In this document: piece after piece, positions 1-7,842 of the stretch
Position numbering within the stretch: the stretch's first letter is position 1
Layout of the letters: each line of letters begins with the position of its first letter
Source of the DNA: DATEDA01 sp035286595
GTDB lineage: Bacteria > Pseudomonadota > Gammaproteobacteria > Burkholderiales > SG8-39
NCBI GenBank assembly: GCA_035286595.1
Contig: DATEDA010000183.1
Coordinates: 1-31,599, forward strand
DNA: 31,599 nucleotides
Direction of reading: 5' to 3'
Notes under the pieces: generated by a model
Databases searched by the model: none
Seen by the model: only the letters and a program-made list of their open reading frames with translations
Told to the model about the DNA's origin: nothing
Program-made: the position numbers and the translations under genes

Positions 1-6
1 CGGGGC

Positions 7-1683
7 TCAGCTCTTCGCCGCGGCGGTCTTGCCGCCCCCCATCATGCGCGTGATCTGCCACTGCTGCGCGATCGAGAGGATGTTGTTGACCAGCCAGTAG
101 AGCACCAGGCCCGCCGGAAAGAAGAAGAACATCACGCCGAACGCGATCGGCATGATCTGCATCACCTTCGCCTGCACCGGGTCGGGCGGCGTCGGGCTCA
201 TCCGCGTCTGGATGATCATCGAGCCCATCATCAGCGCCGGCAGGATGTAGAAGGGATCGACCGCCGAGAGGTCCTTGATCCAGCCGTAGAACGGCGCCTG
301 TCGCAGCTCCACCGAGGCGAGCAGCACCCAGTAGAGCGAGATGAACACCGGGATCTGGACGGCGATCGGCAGGCACCCGCCGAGCGGGTTGATCTTCTCC
401 TGCTTGTAGAGCTCCATCATTGCCTGGTTCAGCTTGACGCGATCGTCGCCGTACTGCTCGCGCAGCTTCGTCAGCCGCGGCGTCACCTGCTTCATGCGCG
501 CCATCGACTTGTAGCTCGCCGCCGAGAGCGGGAAGAAGATCAGCTTGATCGCGATCGTGAGCGCGATGATCGCCAGGCCCCAGTTGCCGAGCCACGTGTA
601 AAAGAGGTGCAGCACCCAGAACAGCGGCGCGGCGATCACCGTGAGCCAGCCGTAGTCGACGACGAGATCGAGCCCCGGCGCGACCGCCTTGATCTTCTCC
701 TGCTCCTCCGGGCCGGCGTACAGCCGCACCGCGGCCCTGCCGGTGCCGCCGGGCGCGATCGCCGGCACCGGCAGAATGACCCCGGCGCTGTAGTACTGGT
801 CGGCGAGCCGGCGCGTGTAGTACTCGCGCTCGGTCTTCTCCGGCGGCAGCAGCGCCGACACGAAGTAGTGCTGGACCATCCCGATCCAGCCGTTGTCGGC
901 GGTTTTCGGATAGGGCGCTTTGCCCTTGTCGATGTCCTCGAACGACACCTTCACGAACTTGTCCTGCTCCGTGTACACCGCCCCACCGGTGAACGTGTAG
1001 AGCATCGCCTTGTCGTCCGCCGGCGCCTTGCCGTCGCGCGTGAGCTGGAAGTACGCGTGCGCGGCGAGCGGCGCAGCGGTGCCATTCGTGATCTCGTGCG
1101 CGACGTCGATGAGGTAGCTCGAGCGGTGGAACGTGAGCGTCTTCACCACCCGCGCGCCCTCCGGGGTCACGGCCTCGAGCTTCACCTCGACCGCGTCCTG
1201 GCCGTCGGCGAGCTTGTAAGCGGTCGCCCGCGAGGTGTACACCGTCTTGTGGGTCGGCAGTCCCTGCCCGATCAGGCCGCTCTGCACGGTGTAGCGGTGC
1301 TCGGGGCCGAGCAGCACGAAGGTCTTTGTCGGGTCGATGCTGTCCTTGTAACGGAGCAGCTCGAGCCTGACGAGATCGCCCCCCACCGGATCGATCTCCG
1401 CCCTCAGGTAGTCGGTCTCCACCCGGATGAGCTCCCGCGGCGCCGTCTGGCCCGCAGTGGTCGGTACGCCCCCGGGCGCGAGCGGCGCCGCGGGTGCGCC
1501 TGGTTTTTGCTCCGCCGCGGGTGCGCCGGGCTTCGGCGTCGGCGCGCTCGGCGTCGGCACCGCGGCGTCCTTCGTCTGGGCCACCGGGGGCGGCGTCGGG
1601 CGGTTCTCCCGCTGCCACGCTTCCCAAAGCATCAGCAGCGAGAACGAGAAGATGATGAAGAGGATCAGTCGTTGCGTATCCAT
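7..1683 (-). CDS. yidC: Membrane protein insertase YidC
   Basis: YidC inserts and folds inner-membrane proteins, alone or with SecYEG. The 558-residue product is close to the E. coli length (548). It has an N-terminal membrane anchor (residues about 5-23), then a Pro/Ala-rich linker (about 28-78), a large periplasmic domain, and a C-terminal five-helix core from about residue 345. The core contains the family block NPLGGCLP and ends in a basic tail. The helix preceding FFPLSAASYKSMARM has a Lys where E. coli has its conserved groove Arg, so the positive charge is kept. The ATG at 1683 begins MDTQRLILF, a typical YidC N-terminus. The gene lies downstream of yidD in the rpmH-rnpA-yidD-yidC order. 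It ends 6 bp inside the left edge and the stop codon is present. Identity is very secure. Confidence 0.98.
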   Translation of the reverse strand: MDTQRLILFIIFSFSLLMLWEAWQRENRPTPPPVAQTKDAAVPTPSAPTPKPGAPAAEQKPGAPAAPLAPGGVPTTAGQTAPRELIRVETDYLRAEIDPVGGDLVRLELLRYKDSIDPTKTFVLLGPEHRYTVQSGLIGQGLPTHKTVYTSRATAYKLADGQDAVEVKLEAVTPEGARVVKTLTFHRSSYLIDVAHEITNGTAAPLAAHAYFQLTRDGKAPADDKAMLYTFTGGAVYTEQDKFVKVSFEDIDKGKAPYPKTADNGWIGMVQHYFVSALLPPEKTEREYYTRRLADQYYSAGVILPVPAIAPGGTGRAAVRLYAGPEEQEKIKAVAPGLDLVVDYGWLTVIAAPLFWVLHLFYTWLGNWGLAIIALTIAIKLIFFPLSAASYKSMARMKQVTPRLTKLREQYGDDRVKLNQAMMELYKQEKINPLGGCLPIAVQIPVFISLYWVLLASVELRQAPFYGWIKDLSAVDPFYILPALMMGSMIIQTRMSPTPPDPVQAKVMQIMPIAFGVMFFFFPAGLVLYWLVNNILSIAQQWQITRMMGGGKTAAAKS

Positions 1684-1759
1684 GGGACGTTGTTCTGGGC
1701 GTAGCGCGCTAGCGTAGGGAAGCGGCGAGAGGCTCGCGCCCCCTCGCTACCCGAGGTCG

Positions 1760-1972
1760 TCACGGGACCGGGTCGTATCCGCCCGGATGCCACGGGTGGC
1801 AGCGCGCAATCCGCTTCACCGCCAGCCAGGCGCCGCGCCGCGCGCCGCGGCGCTCGAGGGCCTCCACCGCGTATGCCGAGCAGGACGGATGGAAACGGCA
1901 GTGCCGGCCGAGCATCGGGCTCAGCGCGTACCGATACGCCGTCACGAGCGCGATCAGCACCCGCGCGGTCAT
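1760..1972 (-). CDS. yidD: Membrane protein insertion efficiency factor YidD
   Basis: YidD is a small membrane-associated protein that helps YidC-dependent insertion. The 70-residue product has the family hallmarks: an amphipathic N-terminus (RVLIALVTAYRYALSP), the Cys motif CRFHPSCSAYA, and a C-terminal RCHPWHPGGYDP. I chose the ATG at 1972 because it follows a good ribosome binding site (GAGAGGG, about 7 nt upstream) and gives the usual family N-terminus. An in-frame ATG at 2005 would overlap the end of rnpA. With the chosen start the gene begins 25 nt after the rnpA stop. It is probably cotranscribed with rpmH, rnpA and yidC. Confidence 0.95.
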   Translation of the reverse strand: MTARVLIALVTAYRYALSPMLGRHCRFHPSCSAYAVEALERRGARRGAWLAVKRIARCHPWHPGGYDPVP

Positions 1973-1997
1973 TGAACTACCCTCTCGCAAGACCATC

Positions 1998-2327
1998 TTA
2001 TTCATTCACACCGACGCCGTGGAGCAGGAGCGCTTCGATTTCCCCGCGAGTGACCGGCGCGTCGCCGGACGCCTGCACGAGTCGCACTACGCAGTCGTTG
2101 CCGCCGAGCCGCTGCTGCTGCAGCCGGAACGCCTCGCGGATGAGGCGGCGGATCCGGTTCCGGGTGGTCGCGCGCGGCGCGAGACGCTTCGGCACGACGA
2201 GCGCGAGACGCGGCTGAGCGAGCGAGTTGGGCAGCCGGTAGAGGCAGAGCCGGGCGCCGCGCGTCAGTCGTCCGCGCTTGAGCACTGCCGCGACCGCGGC
2301 GGCGCCGAGCCGCTGCGGTCGCCGCAA
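1998..2327 (-). CDS. rnpA: Ribonuclease P protein component
   Basis: RnpA is the protein subunit of RNase P and assists the catalytic RNA in maturing tRNA 5' ends. The 109-residue product is basic. It carries the LVVPKRLAPRATTRNRIRRL block, which is the RNR motif that contacts RNase P RNA, followed by IREAFR. The N-terminal AAVLKRGR segment matches the family's central cleft region. No ATG is available, so I use the TTG at 2327, which gives a normal N-terminus (RRPQRL). It begins about 29 nt after the rpmH stop. rpmH-rnpA pairing is almost universal in bacteria. The start codon is the only uncertain point. Confidence 0.95.
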   Translation of the reverse strand: MRRPQRLGAAAVAAVLKRGRLTRGARLCLYRLPNSLAQPRLALVVPKRLAPRATTRNRIRRLIREAFRLQQQRLGGNDCVVRLVQASGDAPVTRGEIEALLLHGVGVNE

Positions 2328-2356
2328 CCGCAGGCGCGCCGGTCCGCGCTCGGCCG

Positions 2357-2491
2357 TCAGATCCCGAGGCGCGCGCGACCCTTCGCGCGCCGCGCGCGGA
2401 TCACCGCGCGCCCGCCCCGGCTGCGCATCCGCACGAGGAAACCGTGGGTCCGCTTCCGCCGGACCACCGAGGGCTGATACGTTCGCTTCAT
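2357..2491 (-). CDS. rpmH: Large ribosomal subunit protein L34
   Basis: L34 is a small, very basic protein of the 50S subunit. The 44-residue product begins MKRTYQPSVVRRKRTHGFLV and ends RRAKGRARLGI, matching the family across nearly its full length. The ATG at 2491 is chosen over an in-frame upstream ATG at 2554 because it gives the universal MKRTYQPS start and has an AAGGA element about 10 nt upstream. It is the first gene of the leftward rpmH-rnpA-yidD-yidC operon and is transcribed away from dnaA. A strong promoter lies at 2525-2554. Confidence 0.97.
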   Translation of the reverse strand: MKRTYQPSVVRRKRTHGFLVRMRSRGGRAVIRARRAKGRARLGI

Positions 2492-2524
2492 CGCCGCCTG
2501 TCCTTGCAATCGAGAAAACCCGCT

Positions 2525-2554
2525 ATTAGACCAATGCGTTGGAAGCACTGTCAA
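2525..2554 (-). promoter_or_regulatory. Promoter of the rpmH-rnpA-yidD-yidC operon
   Basis: On the minus strand there is a perfect TTGACA -35 box (2549-2554), an 18-bp spacer, and TCTAAT (2525-2530), which matches the -10 consensus at five of six bases. Transcription would start near 2517, giving a leader of about 25 nt before rpmH. A strong sigma-70 promoter is expected for an L34 operon. Confidence 0.75.
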
Positions 2555-2568
2555 CGAATGCTCGCCGC

Positions 2569-2577
2569 TGTGGATAA
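2569..2577 (-). promoter_or_regulatory. Perfect DnaA box upstream of dnaA
   Basis: The minus strand reads TTATCCACA, the exact 9-bp high-affinity DnaA box. It lies about 90 bp before the dnaA start codon and overlaps the proposed dnaA -35 element. Autoregulation of dnaA by DnaA bound at its promoter is known in E. coli, and this arrangement would allow the same here. Confidence 0.8.
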
Positions 2578-2599
2578 CTCACCGCGTTCCGGGTATCAT
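2571..2599 (+). promoter_or_regulatory. Candidate dnaA promoter
   Basis: TGGATA (2571-2576, four of six -35 bases), a 17-bp spacer and TATCAT (2594-2599, five of six -10 bases) form a plausible sigma-70 promoter. Transcription would start near 2606, giving a leader of about 60 nt. The -35 overlaps the perfect DnaA box at 2569-2577. The -35 match is modest, so this is a prediction only. Confidence 0.5.
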
Positions 2600-2665
2600 T
2601 CCCGCGCCCCGTCCACCCGCTCCGCACCCGCCTACGATAAGCGCTGAAAAGAGCCGGCCGCGAGC

Positions 2666-4015
2666 ATGCAAAGCCTGTGGCAGTCCTGTCTGAACCAGCT
2701 CGAGAAAGAGCTTCCCGCTCAGCAATTTAATACCTGGATCCGGCCGCTCGCGGCGGGCGCCGAGGCGTCGAGCGAGCTGCAGCTCGTGGCGCCGAACCGC
2801 TTCGTGCTGCAATGGGTCAAGGACCGCTTCCTCGGGCGCATCGAGACGATGCTCGCCGCGCAGTCCGGAAAGTCGATGCGCGTGGTGCTGGCGTTGCCCG
2901 AGTCCGGCGAGCGCGAGGCCATGCCGGTGCGCGCCGGCACCGCCAGGCAGCCCCCGCCCGTGCCCAAGCCGGCCGTCGACCGCAAGGGGGCCGAGCGCTC
3001 GAGCCTGAGCGGCGAGTTCTCCTTCGAGAACTTCGTTCCCGGCAAGGCGAACCAGCTCGCGCGCGCCGCGGCCGTGCAGGTCGCCGAGAACCCCGGCACG
3101 TCCTACAACCCGCTGTTCGTCTACGGCGGGTCCGGGCTCGGCAAGACGCACCTCCTGCACGCGATCGGCAACCACGTGGCCACACACCAGAAGAGCGCGA
3201 AGGCGCGCTATCTCCACGCCAACCAGTACATCACCGACGTGGTCCGCGCCTACCAGCAGCGGTCGTTCGACGCCTTCAAGCGCTACTACCACTCGCTCGA
3301 TCTGCTGCTGATCGACGACATCCAGTTCTTCACCGGCAAGGACCGGACGCAGGAGGAGTTCTTCTACGCCTTCAACGCGCTCGTCGAGGGGCACAAGCAG
3401 ATCGTCATCACCTGCGACACCTACCCGCGCGACGTCGCCGGCATCGACGACCGCCTGAAGACCCGCTTCAGCTGGGGCCTCACCGTGGCGATCGAGCCGC
3501 CGGAGCAGGAGATGCGCGTCGCGATCGTGCTGAAGAAGGCCGAGGCGGTGGGCGTGAAGCTCGACGAGGACGTCGCGTTCTTCATCGCCAAGCACGTCCG
3601 ATCCAACGTGCGCGAGCTCGAGGGGGCGCTGAAGAACGTCCTCGCCTTCGCGACGTTCAGCGGCAAGGAGGTCAGCGTCGAGGCGGCGAAGGAGGCGCTG
3701 AAGGACCTGCTCTCGGCGCACAACCGCCAGATCTCGATCGAGAACATCCAGAAAACAGTCGCGGAGTTCTACAAGATCAAGGTCGCCGACCTGCACGCCA
3801 AGAAACGCAGCCGCAACATCGCCCGGCCGCGGCAGATGGCGATGGCGCTCGCCAAGGAGCTCACCGAGATGAGCCTGCCGGAGATCGGCGACGCGTTCGG
3901 CAATCGCGACCACACCACCGTGCTCCACGCCTGCCGCACGATCACCGTGCTGCGCGGGAAGGACAGCGATCTCAATCGTGACTTCCACGTCCTCGAGCAG
4001 ACCCTCAAGGGCTAG
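2666..4015 (+). CDS. dnaA: Chromosomal replication initiator protein DnaA
   Basis: DnaA binds DnaA boxes, oligomerises on ATP, opens the origin and recruits the DnaB helicase. The 449-residue product has domain I (about 1-80, starting SLWQSCLNQLEKEL), a short proline-containing linker (about 85-110), the AAA+ domain III and the DNA-binding domain IV. Visible motifs are Walker A GGSGLGKT (154-161), Walker B LLLIDD (213-218), the arginine-containing RLKTRFSWG (263-271), sensor II around SNVRELEGAL (313-322), and the domain IV signature GNRDHTTVLHACR (412-424), preceded by a basic helix at 381-400. All key residues are present. The ATG at 2666 has only a weak upstream ribosome binding site. It heads dnaA-dnaN-gyrB, divergent from rpmH. 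Confidence 0.99.
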   Translation: MQSLWQSCLNQLEKELPAQQFNTWIRPLAAGAEASSELQLVAPNRFVLQWVKDRFLGRIETMLAAQSGKSMRVVLALPESGEREAMPVRAGTARQPPPVPKPAVDRKGAERSSLSGEFSFENFVPGKANQLARAAAVQVAENPGTSYNPLFVYGGSGLGKTHLLHAIGNHVATHQKSAKARYLHANQYITDVVRAYQQRSFDAFKRYYHSLDLLLIDDIQFFTGKDRTQEEFFYAFNALVEGHKQIVITCDTYPRDVAGIDDRLKTRFSWGLTVAIEPPEQEMRVAIVLKKAEAVGVKLDEDVAFFIAKHVRSNVRELEGALKNVLAFATFSGKEVSVEAAKEALKDLLSAHNRQISIENIQKTVAEFYKIKVADLHAKKRSRNIARPRQMAMALAKELTEMSLPEIGDAFGNRDHTTVLHACRTITVLRGKDSDLNRDFHVLEQTLKG

Positions 4016-4265
4016 TCCGGTCCCGATGCGAATGCGCGAGTTGCAACGTCCTGGAACCTCCCCGCGCGAACGCTGGATAACTTGCCGGAAGGCTGTGGGC
4101 AACTCCGGCCGGCCACCGCGGGCGGCCCGGTTGCGCACCACGATGCGAGCCGCGATCCACAGCCCCGTGCACAGCCTGTACACAGGACAAACACTTGATT
4201 GCATGAGGATACTCCGCGTTATCCCCGGGAATTCCGCTGCTTATTATTAGTCTCAGGATTACTAT
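4016..4265 (+). other. Candidate chromosomal origin (oriC) between dnaA and dnaN
   Basis: This 250-bp gap has no gene but holds a cluster of near-consensus DnaA boxes. They are 4072-4080 and 4094-4102 on the minus strand (TTATCCAGC and TTGCCCACA, each 7 of 9), and 4153-4161 (CGATCCACA), 4165-4173 (CCGTGCACA, weaker), 4176-4184 (CTGTACACA) and 4219-4227 (TTATCCCCG) on the plus strand. The right end (4241-4268) is conspicuously AT-rich for this genome and contains TTA three times in a row (4241-4249), suitable for unwinding. Position, box clustering and flanking genes fit a bacterial oriC. It is also the dnaN leader, whose ribosome binding site AGGA lies at 4255-4258. Confidence 0.75.
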
Positions 4266-5378
4266 ATGAATCTAGTAAAGACCAGCCGCGAGACCCTGCT
4301 CCGGCCCTTGCAGGCGGTGGCGGGCATCATCGAACGGCGGCACACGCTGCCGATCCTGTCGAACGTCCTCCTCCAGCGCGACGGCGCCCGGCTCGCGTTC
4401 GTCGCGACCGACATCGAGATCGAGATCAGCGCCGATGCCGCGGCCGAGGCGGAAGGCGCGGACGGCAAGTCGCTGACGGTCGGCGCGCGGAAGCTCCTCG
4501 ATATCCTCCGCGCGCTGCCCGAGGGCGCCGAGGTGACGCTCGCACAGGGGGAGAAGCGGCTGCAGTTGAAGAGCGGGAAGAGCCGGTTCCAGTTGCAGAC
4601 GCTGCCGCCGGAGGATTTCCCGCGGCTCGCTGCGCCGGACGGCGCGGCCGTGTCGCTGTCGCTTCCGCAGAAGGCGCTCAAGGGGCTGCTCGCGCTCGTG
4701 CAGTACGCAATGGCGCAGCAGGACATCCGGTACTACCTCAACGGGCTGCTCATGGTCATCGACGGCGCCGAACTGCGCATGGTCGCGACCGACGGTCACC
4801 GGCTCGCCGTGGCGACCCGGGAGGTCGCGGCGCAGGAGGTGGGGCGGCAGGAGGTGATCCTGCCGCGCAAGACGATCATCGAGCTCACGAAGCTGCTCGG
4901 CGATACCGACGACCCGGTCGCGATCGAGCTCTCGGCGAGCCAGGCGCGATTCCGGTTCGACGGGGTGCTGCTCGCCTCGAAGCTGGTCGACGGGAAGTTC
5001 CCCGACTACCAGCGGGTGATCCCGACCGCGCACCCGAAGCATCTGCGGATCAACCGCCAACTCCTCGCCCAGGCGCTGAGCCGCGCGGCGATCCTCACGA
5101 GCGACAAGTTCCGCGGCGTGCGCTGGGTGCTCGGCGAGGGCAGCCTACGCATCTCCTGCACCAACACCGAGCAGGAGGAGGCCCAGGACGAGCTCGACAT
5201 CGATTACAAGGGCGAGGCGCTGGACGTCGGCTTCAACGTGCAATACCTGCTCGACGTGCTGAACAACCTCGACGCCGACGAGATCGACGTCGCGCTCGGC
5301 GACGCGAACTCGAGCGCGCTCGTGACCGTGCCGTCGCGGACCGATTTCAAGTACGTCGTGATGCCGATGCGCATCTGA
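4266..5378 (+). CDS. dnaN: DNA polymerase III beta subunit (sliding clamp)
   Basis: DnaN forms the dimeric ring that tethers DNA polymerase III and many repair proteins to DNA. The 370-residue product has the usual length for three clamp domains. Recognisable segments are the N-terminal VKTSRETLLRPLQAVAGIIERR, ATDIEIEIS, the central LMVIDGAELRMVATDGHRLA, and the C-terminal YVVMPMRI, which forms part of the partner-binding pocket. The ATG at 4266 is preceded by AGGA with a 7-nt spacing. It follows the oriC candidate and lies 13 nt upstream of gyrB, so the two are probably cotranscribed. recF, which often sits between dnaN and gyrB, is absent here. Confidence 0.99.
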   Translation: MNLVKTSRETLLRPLQAVAGIIERRHTLPILSNVLLQRDGARLAFVATDIEIEISADAAAEAEGADGKSLTVGARKLLDILRALPEGAEVTLAQGEKRLQLKSGKSRFQLQTLPPEDFPRLAAPDGAAVSLSLPQKALKGLLALVQYAMAQQDIRYYLNGLLMVIDGAELRMVATDGHRLAVATREVAAQEVGRQEVILPRKTIIELTKLLGDTDDPVAIELSASQARFRFDGVLLASKLVDGKFPDYQRVIPTAHPKHLRINRQLLAQALSRAAILTSDKFRGVRWVLGEGSLRISCTNTEQEEAQDELDIDYKGEALDVGFNVQYLLDVLNNLDADEIDVALGDANSSALVTVPSRTDFKYVVMPMRI

Positions 5379-5391
5379 AGCTGCGAAGCGA

Positions 5392-7842
5392 ATGAGCGAA
5401 GAGAATCAGCCGCAGTCACCGGCCGCGGAGGCGCAAGCCCCGAGACCCGAGTCCCAGCACGACGCTTACGACTCCTCGAGCATCAAGGTGCTCAAGGGCC
5501 TGGACGCCGTGCGCAAGCGCCCCGGAATGTACATCGGCGACACCTCCGACGGCACCGGCCTGCATCACATGGTGTTCGAAGTCGTCGACAACGCCGTCGA
5601 CGAGGCGCTCGCCGGCTACTGCAACGAGATCATCGTCACGATCCACACCGACAACTCGGTGAGCGTCGTCGACAACGGCCGCGGGATCCCGACCGAGATC
5701 CACAAGGACGACGAGCTCGGGCGCTCCGCGGCCGAGATCGTGATGACCGAGCTCCACGCCGGCGGCAAGTTCGACTCCAACTCGTACAAGGTCGCCGGCG
5801 GGCTTCACGGGGTGGGCGTCTCGGTCGTCAACGCGCTCTCCGAGTGGCTGCGGCTCACCATCCGCCGCGACGGTCTCGTGCACTTCATGGAGTTCCGCCG
5901 CGGCGAAGCGGTCGCGCCGCTCAAGGTGCTCGGCAAGACCGAGCGCCGGGGGACGGAGGTGCACTTCCTCGCCGCCGCCGAGACCTTCGGCAACGTCGAG
6001 TACCACTACGACATCCTGGCGCGGCGGTTGCGGGAGCTCTCGTTCCTCAACAACGGCGTGCGGATCGTGCTCCTCGACCAGCGCGCGGGCAAGGAGGAAG
6101 TGTTCTCGTTTACCGGCGGGGTGCGCGGCTTCGTCGAGTACATGAACCGGAACAAGCAGGTCCTGCACTCGACGATCTTCCACGCGAGCGGCCAGCGGGA
6201 GGGAATGTTCGTCGAGGTGTCCATGCAGTGGAACGACTCCTACCAGGAGCAGGTCCTCTGCTTCACCAACAACATCCCGCAGCGCGACGGCGGCACGCAC
6301 CTCACCGGCTTGCGGGCGGCGATGACGCGAACGCTCGGGAAATACATCGACGAGCACGAGATCGCGAAGAAGGCCAAGGTCGAGTGCAGCGGCGACGACA
6401 TGCGCGAGGGCCTGACCTGCGTGCTGTCGATCAAGGTGCCCGAGCCCAAGTTCTCGTCGCAGACCAAGGACAAGCTCGTCTCCTCCGAGGTGCGGCCGAT
6501 CGTCGAGGAGATCGTCGCCGAGCGGCTGATGAGCTTCCTCCTCGAGAAGCCGCAGGACGCGCGGATCATCACCGGCAAGATCGTCGACGCCGCCCGGGCG
6601 CGCGAGGCCGCGCGCAAGGCGCGCGAGATGACGCGGCGCAAGGGCGTGCTGGAAGGCTTCGGCCTCCCGGGTAAGCTCGCCGACTGCCAGGAGAAGGACC
6701 CGGCCCTGAGCGAGCTCTACCTCGTCGAGGGTGACTCGGCCGGCGGCTCGGCGAAGCAGGGGCGCGACCGGAAGTTCCAGGCGATCCTGCCGCTGAAGGG
6801 CAAGATCCTGAACGTCGAGCGGGCGCGCTTCGACAAGCTGATCTCGTTCGCGGAGATCGCGACGCTCATCACCGCGCTCGGCACCGGGATCAAGGACGAC
6901 TACAACCTCGATAAGCTCCGCTACCACCGGATCATCATCATGACCGACGCCGACGTGGACGGCGCGCACATCCGGACGCTGCTGCTCACGTTCTTCTACC
7001 GGCAGATGCCGGAGCTGATCGAGCGCGGGCACATCTACATCGCCCAGCCGCCGCTCTACAAGGTGAAGGTCGGCAGGGAGGAGCGCTACCTCAAGGACGA
7101 TCACGAGCGCGACCAGTTCATGCTGCGGCAGGCGCTCGTCGGCGCCGCGCTCCACCCCCGCGACGGCGCGGCGCCGATCGAAGGCGACGCGCTCGGCCAG
7201 CTCGCCCGGACGTACCTCCTCGCCGAGGCGGTGATCAGCCGCCTCGCACGGCTGATCGACGCCGAGGCGCTGTATGCGATCCTGCGCGGCGCGAAGGTCG
7301 ACCTCGCCACCGGCGAGACCGCCCGGGCGAGCGCCGAGGCCGTGCTACGGATGCTCCAGCCGGACGGCGTGAAGGTCTACGCGCGGTACGACGACAAGCT
7401 CGAGCGGCACCAGGTGGTCGTCGAGCGGAACCGGCACGGCAACGTGCGCACGAGCGTGATCGACGAGGACTTCGTCCTGTCGGGCGACTTCCGGCAGCTC
7501 GTCGCCGCGGCCCAGCTCGTCGAGGGGCTGATCGGGCCGGGCGCCTACGTGCGGCGCGGCGAGCACCAGACCGAGGTCACGGACTTCGGCCAGGCAGTCC
7601 ACTGGCTGCGCGCAGAGGTGGAGCGGAACGCCACCGTGCAGCGCTACAAGGGGCTCGGCGAGATGAACCCCGACCAGCTCTGGGAGACGACGATGGATCC
7701 GGCGTCCCGGCGGCTCCTGAAGGTGCAGATCGAGGACGCGATCGCCGCCGACGAGATCTTCATCAAGCTGATGGGCGACGAGGTCGAGCCGCGGCGCGAC
7801 TTCATCGAGCAGAACGCGCTCGTTGCGCGGCTCGACGTCTAG
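5392..7842 (+). CDS. gyrB: DNA gyrase subunit B
   Basis: GyrB is the ATPase subunit of DNA gyrase, which introduces negative supercoils. The 816-residue product has a GHKL ATPase domain, with the N box around EVVDNAVDEALAG (catalytic Glu near residue 63) and GLHGVGVSVVNALS. It then has the transducer domain, a TOPRIM domain with EGDSAGG (446-452) and DADVDG (519-524), and the C-terminal QRYKGLGEMNPDQLWETTMD near 750. The length (E. coli 804) shows it includes the proteobacterial insert. The N-terminal segment YDSSSIKVLKGLDAVRKRPG is diagnostic of GyrB rather than ParE. Its TAG stop overlaps the stop of the convergent topB by 4 bp. Confidence 0.99.
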   Translation: MSEENQPQSPAAEAQAPRPESQHDAYDSSSIKVLKGLDAVRKRPGMYIGDTSDGTGLHHMVFEVVDNAVDEALAGYCNEIIVTIHTDNSVSVVDNGRGIPTEIHKDDELGRSAAEIVMTELHAGGKFDSNSYKVAGGLHGVGVSVVNALSEWLRLTIRRDGLVHFMEFRRGEAVAPLKVLGKTERRGTEVHFLAAAETFGNVEYHYDILARRLRELSFLNNGVRIVLLDQRAGKEEVFSFTGGVRGFVEYMNRNKQVLHSTIFHASGQREGMFVEVSMQWNDSYQEQVLCFTNNIPQRDGGTHLTGLRAAMTRTLGKYIDEHEIAKKAKVECSGDDMREGLTCVLSIKVPEPKFSSQTKDKLVSSEVRPIVEEIVAERLMSFLLEKPQDARIITGKIVDAARAREAARKAREMTRRKGVLEGFGLPGKLADCQEKDPALSELYLVEGDSAGGSAKQGRDRKFQAILPLKGKILNVERARFDKLISFAEIATLITALGTGIKDDYNLDKLRYHRIIIMTDADVDGAHIRTLLLTFFYRQMPELIERGHIYIAQPPLYKVKVGREERYLKDDHERDQFMLRQALVGAALHPRDGAAPIEGDALGQLARTYLLAEAVISRLARLIDAEALYAILRGAKVDLATGETARASAEAVLRMLQPDGVKVYARYDDKLERHQVVVERNRHGNVRTSVIDEDFVLSGDFRQLVAAAQLVEGLIGPGAYVRRGEHQTEVTDFGQAVHWLRAEVERNATVQRYKGLGEMNPDQLWETTMDPASRRLLKVQIEDAIAADEIFIKLMGDEVEPRRDFIEQNALVARLDV

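Noticed and set aside
5379..5391. A missing recF between dnaN and gyrB as evidence of a deletion.
   Set aside because: dnaN and gyrB are intact and only 13 nt apart. This arrangement is common in Betaproteobacteria, so it is lineage-typical rather than a local lesion.
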